A stretch of 64,000 bases of DNA, taken from CAYMGM01 sp964390005. GTDB lineage: Bacteria > Pseudomonadota > Alphaproteobacteria > UBA9219. This document shows positions 9,722 to 18,069 of the stretch, piece by piece. The translations under genes and the position numbers were made by a program. The number at the start of each line of letters is the position of its first letter. Within the stretch, counting starts at the first letter, position 1. The stretch lies in NCBI GenBank assembly GCA_964390005.1, contig CAYMGM010000002.1, forward strand, positions 186,001 to 250,000, in the 5' to 3' direction. The notes beneath the pieces were generated by a model. That model saw nothing but the letters and a program-made list of their open reading frames with translations. It ran no database searches and was not told where the DNA came from.

Positions 9722-10936
9722 TTAAATCGAAGCTTCCGCCGCAAAGGCGTCTGCTGCCCGTTCCACACGCCCCACCGCATCGTCGATTTGCTGTTCGGTC
9801 ACAATGAGCGGCGGCAAAAAGCGGATCACGTTATCTTCCGCGCCGACAGTCAGCAAATGATCGGCAAAAAGCTTCATAACGATTTTCTTATTGGCCCCTT
9901 CGGCTGCGCAGCGCAAGCCTTGCATCAAGCCCCGCCCGCGCCGCCCAACAAAAACATTGGGATAGCGCGCAATCAAGTCGTCAAGACGCCCGGCAAAATA
10001 ATCGCCTTTACGCGCAACCTCGGGCAAAAAGGTGGGGTCTAGAACAAGATCCATCACCGCATTGCCCACCGCGGTCGCCAGCGGATTGCCGCCAAAGGTC
10101 GAGCCATGCGTTCCAGCCGTCATCCCTGCCGCGGCCCGCGCCGTCGCCAGACAAGCGCCGATCGGAAAGCCGCCACCCAAAGCCTTGGCGATGCACATGA
10201 CATCGGGCGTTACGCCCGACCATTCATGCGCAAACAACTTGCCGGTACGGCCCATGCCGCATTGGATTTCGTCGAAAAACAAAAGTAGCCCGTGCTGATC
10301 GCAAAGCGCGCGCAGACCTTTTAAGTAGTCGTCCGGCGCGACGCGCAGACCGCCTTCGCCTTGCACGGGCTCAAGGCAAATCGCCGCCGTCTCGGGCGTA
10401 ATTGCCGCTGCGACGGCATCAAGATCGCCCCACGCCACTTTATCAAAACCATCCATAGGCGGGCCAAAACCATCCACCATTTTCGGCGTCTGAGACGCCG
10501 CAATCGCCGACAACGAACGCCCATGGAAATTGCCGTCAAACGTGATGACGCGATAGCGCTGAGGCTGCCCGCTATGGCTAAAATACTTGCGAATGACTTT
10601 AACGCAGCAATCCCACGCCTCGACGCCCGCGTTCTGGAAAAAGACAGTATCGGCAAATGTCGCAGCGACCAAACGCTCGGCCAAACGCTCTGTCACACGG
10701 TAGAAATAAAGGTTCGACGCGCTCCACAGCTTTTCGGCTTGCGCCTTCAGCGCATTCACCAAACGCGGATGCGCATGCCCAAAGGCATCGACGGCAATGC
10801 CCGCGACAAAATCGAGATAACAAGTCTCGTTCTCATCAAAGAGAAAGGCCCCTTGCCCGCGCGCAAAATGAACGTCAAAGCGCTGATAAACAGGCATCAA
10901 AGCTGGCATCGAACCGCTTTCAGGAGACACAGGCAT
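9722..10936 (-). CDS. argD: Acetylornithine aminotransferase family protein (ArgD-like)
   Basis: This is a 404-residue PLP-dependent class III aminotransferase. The best match is acetylornithine aminotransferase, which transfers the amino group from glutamate to N-acetylglutamate semialdehyde in arginine synthesis; related enzymes also serve as succinyldiaminopimelate aminotransferase. The PLP-binding lysine is K251 in IAKALGGGFPIG, the cofactor-ring aspartate is D222 in FFDEIQCGMGR, and FDGNFHGR and GSTFGGNPL are present. The usual NSGAEANE motif reads NAGVEAWD here, a noticeable variant. The start has AAGGGGG six nt upstream. No argF follows, although argD-argF is common in alphaproteobacteria; a permease gene precedes it by 19 nt. 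The exact substrate is inferred from family resemblance. Confidence 0.85.
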   Translation of the reverse strand: MPVSPESGSMPALMPVYQRFDVHFARGQGAFLFDENETCYLDFVAGIAVDAFGHAHPRLVNALKAQAEKLWSASNLYFYRVTERLAERLVAATFADTVFFQNAGVEAWDCCVKVIRKYFSHSGQPQRYRVITFDGNFHGRSLSAIAASQTPKMVDGFGPPMDGFDKVAWGDLDAVAAAITPETAAICLEPVQGEGGLRVAPDDYLKGLRALCDQHGLLLFFDEIQCGMGRTGKLFAHEWSGVTPDVMCIAKALGGGFPIGACLATARAAAGMTAGTHGSTFGGNPLATAVGNAVMDLVLDPTFLPEVARKGDYFAGRLDDLIARYPNVFVGRRGRGLMQGLRCAAEGANKKIVMKLFADHLLTVGAEDNVIRFLPPLIVTEQQIDDAVGRVERAADAFAAEASI

Positions 10937-10955
10937 CGCAGCCCCCTTTCTTGAT

Positions 10956-11789
10956 TTAATTTTTAAGCTTTCGCGCGCGCGCGATCATGCACATGGCGCA
11001 CCCAAACAGCACGACATTGACGACAACCATAACGGCCATGCCAAGGGCCGGATCGCTTTCGCCAGCGCCCGCCAAGCCCTGACGAAAACCGTCAACGGCA
11101 TAGAACAGCGGATTAAAGGCATTGATATGCCCCCAAACGCCCGGCAATTGGCTGGCAGGCAGAAAGGTGCCCGATAAAAAGGTCGCAGGCGCCACAATAA
11201 AGCTTTGGATCATCATCATGTCGTCGAACTTATCGGACCACAGGCCGGTCAAAAGCCCCAGCAGCGACATCATCAAGGCCCCGGCTATGGCATAAAACAG
11301 CAAAAGCCCAGCCTGCGCATAGGCCACGGGATGAAGAAGAAACAACGTAAACGTCGTCAAAACCCCCACGATCAGCCCGCGCCATAAGCCCGACAAAGCC
11401 AACGCCGCCGTCCATTCAAAAGGCGAAAGCGGCGCCATGACGAGATCGACAATATAGCCTTGCATTTTGCCAAGAATAAGCGCGCTTGAGGTCGATGAAA
11501 AAGCCTGTTGCGCCACCGTCATCATGACAAGGCCGGGCAAAAGCCACGACAAGAACGGAACACCGCCAATGCTGCGCGCAGTCGCGCCCCCCGCCGACAA
11601 ACCAAAGACAGTAAAAATCAAAAGCGCCGTAATCGCTGGCGCGACAAGGGTTTGCATCGGCACTTTGAGATAACGCGCCGTTTCCTTGACCATCAACGTC
11701 CCCAGCGCCCGCACATGAACACCCCCAAAGCCCACATCGGGCAACAGGCGTTCGGCAGGGGGAAGCGGCGGCGAAAAGGAATCTGTCAT
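10956..11789 (-). CDS. ABC-2 type transporter permease
   Basis: The 277-residue protein has about six hydrophobic membrane segments between residues 45 and 270 and the layout of ABC-2 type permeases (YadH/NodJ-like), which export drugs, polysaccharides or lipids when paired with an ATP-binding subunit. A cytoplasmic N-terminus of about 35 residues contains a Pro-rich patch. No ATP-binding-cassette gene is adjacent: the upstream gene is the disrupted HD-GYP gene and the downstream gene is argD, 19 nt away. The partner ATPase must be encoded elsewhere. The ATG at 11789 lacks an obvious ribosome binding site, and a GC-rich hairpin (about 11790-11812) sits directly before it. The family call is firm; the substrate is unknown. 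Confidence 0.82.
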   Translation of the reverse strand: MTDSFSPPLPPAERLLPDVGFGGVHVRALGTLMVKETARYLKVPMQTLVAPAITALLIFTVFGLSAGGATARSIGGVPFLSWLLPGLVMMTVAQQAFSSTSSALILGKMQGYIVDLVMAPLSPFEWTAALALSGLWRGLIVGVLTTFTLFLLHPVAYAQAGLLLFYAIAGALMMSLLGLLTGLWSDKFDDMMMIQSFIVAPATFLSGTFLPASQLPGVWGHINAFNPLFYAVDGFRQGLAGAGESDPALGMAVMVVVNVVLFGCAMCMIARARKLKN

Positions 11790-11879
11790 AGGGGCAGATT
11801 GACGCGCCCCCTGCCCAAGGTCAAGCGATCATTCGGGCGCGGTAGCGTCTATCCCCAGCTTATCCAAAAGCCCCAAAGC

Positions 11880-13272
11880 CTATTTGAGGGATGCCAGCCA
11901 AGCCAATTTGGACATTTTGCCTTCGACAACGTTTTCAAGCGCAGCGACGACGCGGTGGTCATAGGCCTTGTCGGCATCGTCATGAAGCCGCCCCAAAGCC
12001 TGCTGCCGCGCCAGACCGTCACGATGCGCACGGGGCGAAACCAAAGCGACAAAGGCATTCGACGCCGCAACGATTTGGGCCGTCGTCAAAATAGCCGCAC
12101 CCTGCAAGCCTTCAGGCACGCCGGTGCCGTCAAAATGCTCTAACACCTGGCGCAACGTCGGCACGACCGGCCCATCGAAACCGATGATCGACAAAATATC
12201 GGCCGAGGTCAGAATGCTTTCGCGCACGCGCTGCAATTCTTCTGGCGTCAGTGGCGTGACCTTGGTCAAAATATGGCGCGGCACCAAAACCTTGCCAAAG
12301 TTCATCAGCGAGCCTGCAATTTCGGCGGCATCGATATCTTTAGCCCCCAGCGCCATTTCTTCGGCCACGGCGCGCGCCAATTGGCCTACGCGCGACGAGT
12401 GGCCCGAAGCGTAAGGATCGCGCCGATCGACAACGGCAACCAATGTATCGATGACTTGGCGCAACATGCGATCCGCGCGACGAGTGGCCCGAAGCGTAAG
12501 GATCGCGCCGATCGACAACGGCAACCAATGTATCGATGACTTGGCGCAACATGCGTTCACGCCGTTCGCGCTCGACAATCAGGCTGGTCAAATCGTCTTC
12601 GCTGACCAAAACGCAGCCTTCTTGTTCGGCAAACACGCCTAAGGCTTCGTAATGTTCTTGAATAAAGCGCGTCTCGCCGTCAATAACGACGCGATCGATA
12701 TATTCGACGGCCCTTTCGGCTTCGCGCGCTTCGGCCAGACGCTGATCGAAACGCTTGGCGATTTCTGGCGGCAAAATCTTGGCGGGAGGCTGGCCGATAA
12801 TCTCGCTCATCGGTTTGCCAATCGCATCGGCAGCGCGTTCGTTGACGAACCAATAGCGGTTCTGACGATCAAAAATCATGATCGCGCCTGGCTGGTGATC
12901 TGATACGAGCTTCAAGAGATCCTCCCGATAGCTAAGTTTGTTTTGTAAGTGATGAAGACGCGATTGAACGGCCCCCGCGATGCGGTGTCTCTCCTGCATG
13001 CGCGAGAGAACAGCCGACGCAAAAGCAAAAGCGAAAAACGCCAGCAGAGCAATGACCAGCGTCACATAAAAAGTCGTATCACTATCTAGCCCCAGCCCCA
13101 CACCATGAACAGCATGATACCCCAAAGTGATTACGGCCACGACAGCGGCGCCAATCTGAAACCAATGCCAAAGGGCCAAAGCGCGGCGATCTTTGCTGGG
13201 CTTGCCTTCGAAAATCGCCTCTGAGATTTCGTGGGCTTGGGAAAGAGCTTGAGAGACATCCGGGGATTTCAT
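11880..13272 (-). pseudogene. PAS / degenerate HD-GYP signalling protein, frame broken by an 85-bp duplication
   Basis: Reading from the ATG at 13272, the protein has two membrane helices (about residues 30-90), a PAS-like sensor domain (about 120-240) and the start of an HD-GYP-like domain. An 85-bp tandem duplication (12389-12555) then shifts the frame, so this reading stops at 12340 after 310 residues. The original frame resumes downstream and runs to a stop at 11880. Removing one repeat unit gives a clean 435-residue protein. Even that protein looks catalytically impaired: the HD dyad reads MN in SLMNFGKVLVP, and the GYP motif reads DGTGVPEG with a neighbouring His missing. So it was probably a sensor or scaffold rather than an active c-di-GMP phosphodiesterase. 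Whether the break is real or a sequencing or assembly fault cannot be judged here. Confidence 0.8.
12389..12555. repeat. 85-bp direct tandem duplication
   Basis: Positions 12389-12470 and 12474-12555 are identical over 82 bp and are separated by ATC, which gives a repeat period of 85 bp. The unit encodes the segment from MLRQVIDTLV to ASGHSSR of the HD-GYP gene. Since 85 is not a multiple of three, the duplication shifts the reading frame. Confidence 0.97.
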
Positions 13273-13403
13273 TTTTGATTTCCTTACTTTTTGCCTTTCG
13301 GTCCCTAGTCAGTGAAGCAGGCGTCAAACCAATGCGACGCCAAGCGCCCCCTTTCCCAAAGGGAAAAGAAAGGATATGAAACGATAGTCGCGAAATCTAA
13401 AAC

Positions 13404-13442
13404 CTTCGTTAACCCCCTTCGGACGTCCTTTTATTAACGAAG
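13404..13442. promoter_or_regulatory. Inverted repeat between divergent signalling genes
   Basis: CTTCGTTAA (13404-13412) and its exact complement TTAACGAAG (13434-13442) lie 21 bp apart, 31 nt upstream of the EAL-like gene start and within the 200-bp divergent region. A second small palindrome, TTTCCCAAAGGGAAA, lies at 13352-13366. Either could be an operator or a hairpin. I see no clear sigma-70 promoter. Confidence 0.35.
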
Positions 13443-13472
13443 CGGCAATCACCTTCCCTTACGCTGGACCCG

Positions 13473-14687
13473 ATGATGATGCCCTATCAACCGCCGCCCC
13501 TTAGCCCCCCCGCCCAAGAGCGCCAACTCTTGGACCTTGTCGAACGTCTGGCCCACCGACGCCGGGATCGCCTTGTCTTACATATTCATTTGTCGTTATT
13601 GGCCCCGGCTTATCGGCGGCCTGCCTATACGCGCATAGCGGCAGAGACTTTTCAAAGCCAAGTCATTGGAACCGAAGGGCAATTTTTTAATCTAGCGAAC
13701 AAAGACCTTATCTTCATCGGCTATCTGGCCGATCAGGCGAAGCTGCATGAAATTCTCGAACACATCGAGATTTTATTCGCAAGCGATCCGTTAATGACAG
13801 GCAACGCCGCCTCGCCAGAAGAAGGTTTTTATGGCTGGTATGTGCTTGGCGACGATGAATCTTATGAAAGATTCAAAATTATCGCCCAAAACATTCTTAA
13901 AACCGCCCAAGATAACCGCCAGAAAGAAGTGATGCCGCCTTATAAACGTAGCGGCCCCCAACCGGTCGAGCCCAGCGTTTTAGCCGCCCTTGAACAAAAT
14001 CTAGGGAATGCGGATATCTCGATGGTGGCGCGACGCCAACCGGTCTGCACAATTATCGACCAAATGCACCCGCAGGTTATTTTCGAAGAGCTTTACGTCT
14101 CAATCGACGATCTGGAACGCGCCTCGACCCCTGATACGGATCTTTTGGGCGATCCGTGGCTTTTCCGCTATTTGACGCAGACGCTGGATCGGCGCGTGAT
14201 GTCGATGCTGATCCGCGACGGCGTTAACTGGGCGCGGCCTTTCAGCATCAATTTAAACGTTGGAACGGTCTTATCGCCTGATTTTGCGCGTTTTGAATCG
14301 ATTGTCGCCCCGCAATTGCGCGGCCGCCTGGTTGTCGAAATGAACAAGCTAGACGTTTTTTCAGACCTCGGCGCTTTTCATTTTGCGCGGGATTATCTGC
14401 ATGACCATGGCTTCCGTGTTTGTCTGGATGGCCTGACGCACCACACCTTGCCCTATTACGACCGCGAACGGCTGGGCTTTGATTTGGTCAAACTTTATTG
14501 GACCCCCAACAGCCTTGACACCATGCCGGAAAGCCAAACGCCTCAATTACGCACGCTTGTGCGCGAAACAGGCCAAGCCAATACCATTTTATGCCGCTGC
14601 GACGACGAAAAAGCGCTGGCTGTTGGCCAAGATATCGGCATTGTCATGTACCAAGGCCATGCCGTCGATAAAAGGCTGAAGAAATAG
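13473..14687 (+). CDS. Degenerate EAL-like domain protein, 404 aa
   Basis: I read the C-terminal half as an EAL (c-di-GMP phosphodiesterase) fold with a degraded active site. Landmarks in order: FEEL (204-207) in place of EAL; INLNVG (259-264); VEMNK (288-292), where the second catalytic Glu of the ExxE motif is lost; CLDGLT (317-322), where the DDFG motif lacks its second Asp; VKLYW (339-343), where KxD lacks Asp; and YQGH near the C-terminus. Residues about 30-150 form a separate alpha/beta domain that could be a remote GGDEF or another sensor. There is no signal peptide or membrane segment. The likely role is binding or protein-protein signalling rather than hydrolysis. It is divergent from the broken HD-GYP gene. 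The start has three Met codons in a row, so the exact N-terminus is uncertain. The domain call is inference from motif spacing. Confidence 0.55.
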   Translation: MMMPYQPPPLSPPAQERQLLDLVERLAHRRRDRLVLHIHLSLLAPAYRRPAYTRIAAETFQSQVIGTEGQFFNLANKDLIFIGYLADQAKLHEILEHIEILFASDPLMTGNAASPEEGFYGWYVLGDDESYERFKIIAQNILKTAQDNRQKEVMPPYKRSGPQPVEPSVLAALEQNLGNADISMVARRQPVCTIIDQMHPQVIFEELYVSIDDLERASTPDTDLLGDPWLFRYLTQTLDRRVMSMLIRDGVNWARPFSINLNVGTVLSPDFARFESIVAPQLRGRLVVEMNKLDVFSDLGAFHFARDYLHDHGFRVCLDGLTHHTLPYYDRERLGFDLVKLYWTPNSLDTMPESQTPQLRTLVRETGQANTILCRCDDEKALAVGQDIGIVMYQGHAVDKRLKK

Positions 14688-14794
14688 GCCGCCTGCCCCC
14701 TTTCCCGAAGGCTGAATCCCCCCTTGAAATCTTGCGTCTCAACGTCCATATGCTAGGGGCGTAACAATTCATTGAAACAGGAGCCTTTTTTCTC

Positions 14795-16648
14795 ATGACC
14801 GAAGAACGCATGGCCTTTCAGACCGAGGTAAGCAAGCTTCTCGATATCGTTGTCCATTCGCTGTACAGCAAAAAAGAGGTTTTTCTGCGCGAATTAATAT
14901 CGAACGCCTCGGATGCGTGCGACAAATTGCGCTATGAAGCGCTGACAGCGCCCGAACTGACGGGCGACGACACCGCTTACAAAATCCTTGTCCAGATCGA
15001 CCCCAAAGCCCGGACGCTAAGCGTCACGGACAACGGCATTGGGATGAGCCGCGACGAAATGATCGAAAATCTGGGCACCATCGCCCGATCCGGCACCGCC
15101 GCCTTTTTGGATAAAATCGGCGCGGACGGCAAACCGGACCTGAACCAGATTGGCCAATTTGGCGTCGGTTTTTACGCCGCCTTTATGGTCGCGCAAATGG
15201 TCGAGGTCGTCTCGCGCCGCGCGGGGGCTTCGGAAGCTTTTTGTTGGCGCTCGGACGGCAAGGAAGGCTTTGCTATCGAAACCGATTCCAAAGAAACGCG
15301 CGGCACCGAAGTGCGCCTGTATTTGAAAGAAGGCGAAGACGCTTTCTTGGACGAAGCGAACCTGCGCGACATCATTCATCGTTATTCCGACCATATCGCG
15401 CTGCCCATTCTTTTGGGCGACGACGAAACGCCTGTCAACAAAGCCAGCGCTTTGTGGCTGCGCTCGAAAGCGGACATCACCGACGAACAGTACAAAGAGT
15501 TTTATCATCACGTCGCGCACGCCTTTGAAGATCCGCAGCTAACGTTGCACTGGAAGGCCGAAGGCAAAATCGAATATACGGGCCTTCTTTTCGTCCCCGG
15601 CATGCGCCCCTATGATCTGTACGATCCGCGCCGTCGTCATGGCGTAAAGCTCTATGTCAAACGTGTCTTCATCACCGACGAAGCCGAAGGCTTAATCCCG
15701 CCCTATCTTCGTTTTCTGCGCGGGATCATCGACAGCGAAGATCTGCCGCTGAACGTCAGCCGCGAAATGCTGCAAACCAACCCCATTCTGTCAAAAATGC
15801 GCAGCGGCATCACGCATCGCGTGCTGGGCGAACTGGCCAAGATGGCGCAGGACGAAGCGGTTTTTGCCTCCTTCTGGGACAATTACGGCCCGGTTCTCAA
15901 AGAAGGCCTGTACGAAGATGGCGAACATCGCGAAGGCCTGTTAAAGATCTTGCGCTGCCGCTCGACCGCGCAAGAAGACGGCCTGACAGGCCTTGAAGCT
16001 TACGTCGCCCGCATGAAGCCGGAACAAAAAGATATCTATTATCTAACCGGCGACAATCAGGCGATGTTGGCGCAAAGCCCGCATTTAGAAGGTTTCCGCG
16101 CCCGCGGGATCGAAGTTTTGCTTTTGTCCGATCAGGTGGACGATTTTTGGCCCAGCGCTGTCGGCCAATACCAAGACAAAAACTTGGTTTCGATCACGCG
16201 CGCAGGGATTGACCTGAACGCGATCGCTCCCCTGCCCGACGACCAAAAGGATGAAAAAGATCCTGTGCCGCCGTCCAGCGATATGGATACGTTGATCGCC
16301 ATCATGAAAGGGACGTTAGATGGCAAGGTCAAGGACGTCCGCGCGTCCGCGCGCTTGCTAGACAGCCCCGTCTGCCTGGCTGCTGCCGAAGGCGATTTGG
16401 ACATTCATCTTGAGCGCTTTTTGAAACAGCACAACCAGATCCGCACGCCCAGCCAGCGCATTTTAGAGATCAACCCGCGTCACGCGCTGATCCGCAAAAT
16501 GGCGGCCAAGGCTGAATCCGACAAAGCGAAGATCGAAGATCTGGCGTGGCTTTTGTTGGATCAAGCCCGTCTTTTGGATGGCGAATCCATTGACGATGCC
16601 GCCGCTTTCAACCGCCGTTTGGCTGGCTTGCTGGCTGGCGCGCTTTAA
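14795..16648 (+). CDS. htpG: Chaperone HtpG (Hsp90 family)
   Basis: This 617-residue protein is the bacterial Hsp90, an ATP-dependent cytosolic chaperone that acts with DnaK on late folding intermediates. The N-terminal GHKL ATPase domain shows E33 and N37 in LRELISNASDA, D79 in VTDNGIGM and the glycine-rich lid-hinge segment GQFGVGFYAAF (120-130). The middle domain has the conserved region around YVKRVFITDEAEGLIPPYLRF, with the catalytic-loop arginine in NVSREMLQ. The C-terminal dimerisation domain is complete, so the length is normal. AGGAG lies about 12 nt before the start. The gene appears to be a single-gene unit: it is followed by a hairpin and begins 107 nt after the EAL-like gene. Confidence 0.97.
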   Translation: MTEERMAFQTEVSKLLDIVVHSLYSKKEVFLRELISNASDACDKLRYEALTAPELTGDDTAYKILVQIDPKARTLSVTDNGIGMSRDEMIENLGTIARSGTAAFLDKIGADGKPDLNQIGQFGVGFYAAFMVAQMVEVVSRRAGASEAFCWRSDGKEGFAIETDSKETRGTEVRLYLKEGEDAFLDEANLRDIIHRYSDHIALPILLGDDETPVNKASALWLRSKADITDEQYKEFYHHVAHAFEDPQLTLHWKAEGKIEYTGLLFVPGMRPYDLYDPRRRHGVKLYVKRVFITDEAEGLIPPYLRFLRGIIDSEDLPLNVSREMLQTNPILSKMRSGITHRVLGELAKMAQDEAVFASFWDNYGPVLKEGLYEDGEHREGLLKILRCRSTAQEDGLTGLEAYVARMKPEQKDIYYLTGDNQAMLAQSPHLEGFRARGIEVLLLSDQVDDFWPSAVGQYQDKNLVSITRAGIDLNAIAPLPDDQKDEKDPVPPSSDMDTLIAIMKGTLDGKVKDVRASARLLDSPVCLAAAEGDLDIHLERFLKQHNQIRTPSQRILEINPRHALIRKMAAKAESDKAKIEDLAWLLLDQARLLDGESIDDAAAFNRRLAGLLAGAL

Positions 16649-16657
16649 AAGACCCCC

Positions 16658-16693
16658 CAAGCCCCCTTTCCGCCTAAGCGGGAATGGGGCTTG
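16658..16693 (+). terminator. Hairpin after htpG
   Basis: CAAGCCCC (16658-16665) pairs with GGGGCTTG (16686-16693), with additional inner TTCCGC/GCGGGA pairing. It begins 9 nt after the htpG stop. There is no clean T run after it, so it may be a weak terminator or may protect the transcript end. Confidence 0.5.
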
Positions 16694-16769
16694 ATGCTTC
16701 TTTGCCATTTGTTCACCTTTTCAGGACATGCTTTTCGCCATTCCGTGTTTGTTGAAAGGCTCAACACCC

Positions 16770-17078
16770 ATGTCGTCTTTACACGTTCGCATCCTGAATC
16801 CTGGCAAAAAGACAACGCAATCGGGCCGCGGCAAAGAAAGCTGGTGGGTTATCGAGCCTGTCTTGCCAACCGCCCGCACGCCCAATCCCGTCACGGGCTG
16901 GATCGGCGCTCAAGACAGTCTTTCAACCTTGCGCGGTGCGCTGCGCTTTGCCCGCGCCGAGGACGCCATTGCCTTTGCCAGCCGCCAGGGCTGGTCTTTT
17001 GACCTGTCCCCTGCCGAAAAACGCCGCGTTGTCCCCAAAAGCTTTCTGGACAATTTCAACCCGCGCGCGGCCTCGTAA
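16770..17078 (+). CDS. NDUFS4-like complex I accessory subunit
   Basis: This 102-residue protein resembles the ETC complex I subunit family (18-kDa NDUFS4 type), an accessory subunit that stabilises the NADH-binding module of respiratory complex I in alphaproteobacteria and mitochondria. Family-like features are the opening VRILNPGKKTTQSG, a WW-V pattern, the GWIGAQDSLSTLRG segment, FARAEDAIAFASRQGW and the closing KSFLDNFNP. There is no signal peptide, as expected for a cytoplasmic-side subunit. I chose the ATG at 16770, which follows GAAAGG; an upstream ATG at 16728 would add 14 residues not seen in the family. No nuo genes are adjacent, which is usual for this gene. Confidence 0.8.
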   Translation: MSSLHVRILNPGKKTTQSGRGKESWWVIEPVLPTARTPNPVTGWIGAQDSLSTLRGALRFARAEDAIAFASRQGWSFDLSPAEKRRVVPKSFLDNFNPRAAS

Positions 17079-17187
17079 AACGGAATAAAAACAAAGAAAT
17101 AACGTGAAAGTTTTGGGAAAGAAGGTCTTTTTTGTTACTCTTCCTTTGTCTTTTTTAGCCATTTAAAATTGAACAAGGGAATATTTC

Positions 17188-17994
17188 ATGCTGCCAGCTA
17201 TTTTTCGCCAATCAGGAAGCAACCTTCTTCAACGCCTTACGCCCTCCGACGAAGACAAAGCTATTTTTCATATTTGTCTTGCGTTGACGCCGCGCGAACG
17301 GCTTGCCCGCGCTATGGCCGAAAGAATTGGAGACAGCACAATCTGCGGCGCGGCATCCTTTTTGACGTTTTCACAACCCAGCCGCCTTGTCGTCGATGAA
17401 CAGACAGAAACGCTTTACAACGTCCGGACTTATACAAGCCCGGATCGTCAGCTTTCTGTTCTGACCGCCAATCGCGATATGATTGGCGGCTTTGCCCGCG
17501 GCCTTCAGGCCGAACATTATGCTCTGCGAGATATCTACATCAAATACAAGAACGCTCTTGTCTTTGGCATCACCAATTCCTTTTATCTTTGCAGCAATTT
17601 TCCCGTTGGTTTTATCAAACCGCGTAAAGAATGGATAACCGCCCTTTTAGATGAAGCCCATCGGGTTTCGGCTGAAAACAATGGCGTTGCAACAGGCATT
17701 GAAACAGACCCCACGCACCCGGAAACGTTTCGCTATGGCCTCTTTCAAATCGAAATGCCGACATGGGATAAAAAGAATGTCAAGTATGACGATAGCATCG
17801 CTCGCAAGGCCGCTTCGTTTTACGGAGACGGCGGCCCCTCGGGCTCCCCAACAAGCGCCGCAAAAGCTTCGTCGATGATGAAAGGTGCGCCCCCCGAGCT
17901 TGCCGCCAAGGGTCAAGGGATAACGATTGACTTACCGCGCCCCGAAACGACATTCACCGGAAGCCCCGAACGGCGCAACGACGGCCTGCGCTAA
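17188..17994 (+). CDS. Hypothetical protein, 268 aa
   Basis: I do not recognise this protein. It has no clear signal peptide or membrane helix. Residues about 1-190 look like a mixed alpha/beta domain, with a helical segment around LTPRERLARAMAERIG and several strands, and the last 60-70 residues are low-complexity and rich in Pro, Gly, Ser and Ala, so probably disordered. The ATG follows AAGGGAA at a suitable distance, and codon use matches neighbouring genes, which supports a real gene. It lies alone between the NDUFS4-like gene and uvrC, and a promoter-like sequence for uvrC begins right after its stop, so it is probably monocistronic. Confidence 0.65.
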   Translation: MLPAIFRQSGSNLLQRLTPSDEDKAIFHICLALTPRERLARAMAERIGDSTICGAASFLTFSQPSRLVVDEQTETLYNVRTYTSPDRQLSVLTANRDMIGGFARGLQAEHYALRDIYIKYKNALVFGITNSFYLCSNFPVGFIKPRKEWITALLDEAHRVSAENNGVATGIETDPTHPETFRYGLFQIEMPTWDKKNVKYDDSIARKAASFYGDGGPSGSPTSAAKASSMMKGAPPELAAKGQGITIDLPRPETTFTGSPERRNDGLR

Positions 17995-18008
17995 AGAAAG
18001 AGCCCTTC

Positions 18009-18036
18009 TTGTCCTTTCCGTTAAGAGCGCTATAGT
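18009..18036 (+). promoter_or_regulatory. Candidate sigma-70 promoter for uvrC
   Basis: TTGTCC (18009-18014) is followed after 16 nt by TATAGT (18031-18036), placing the expected start of transcription about 25-30 nt before the uvrC ATG at 18070. The match is 4/6 and 5/6 to consensus. Confidence 0.5.
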
Positions 18037-18069
18037 GCGGCTTCGTCATCCCCACAATCAGGTTTGTTC

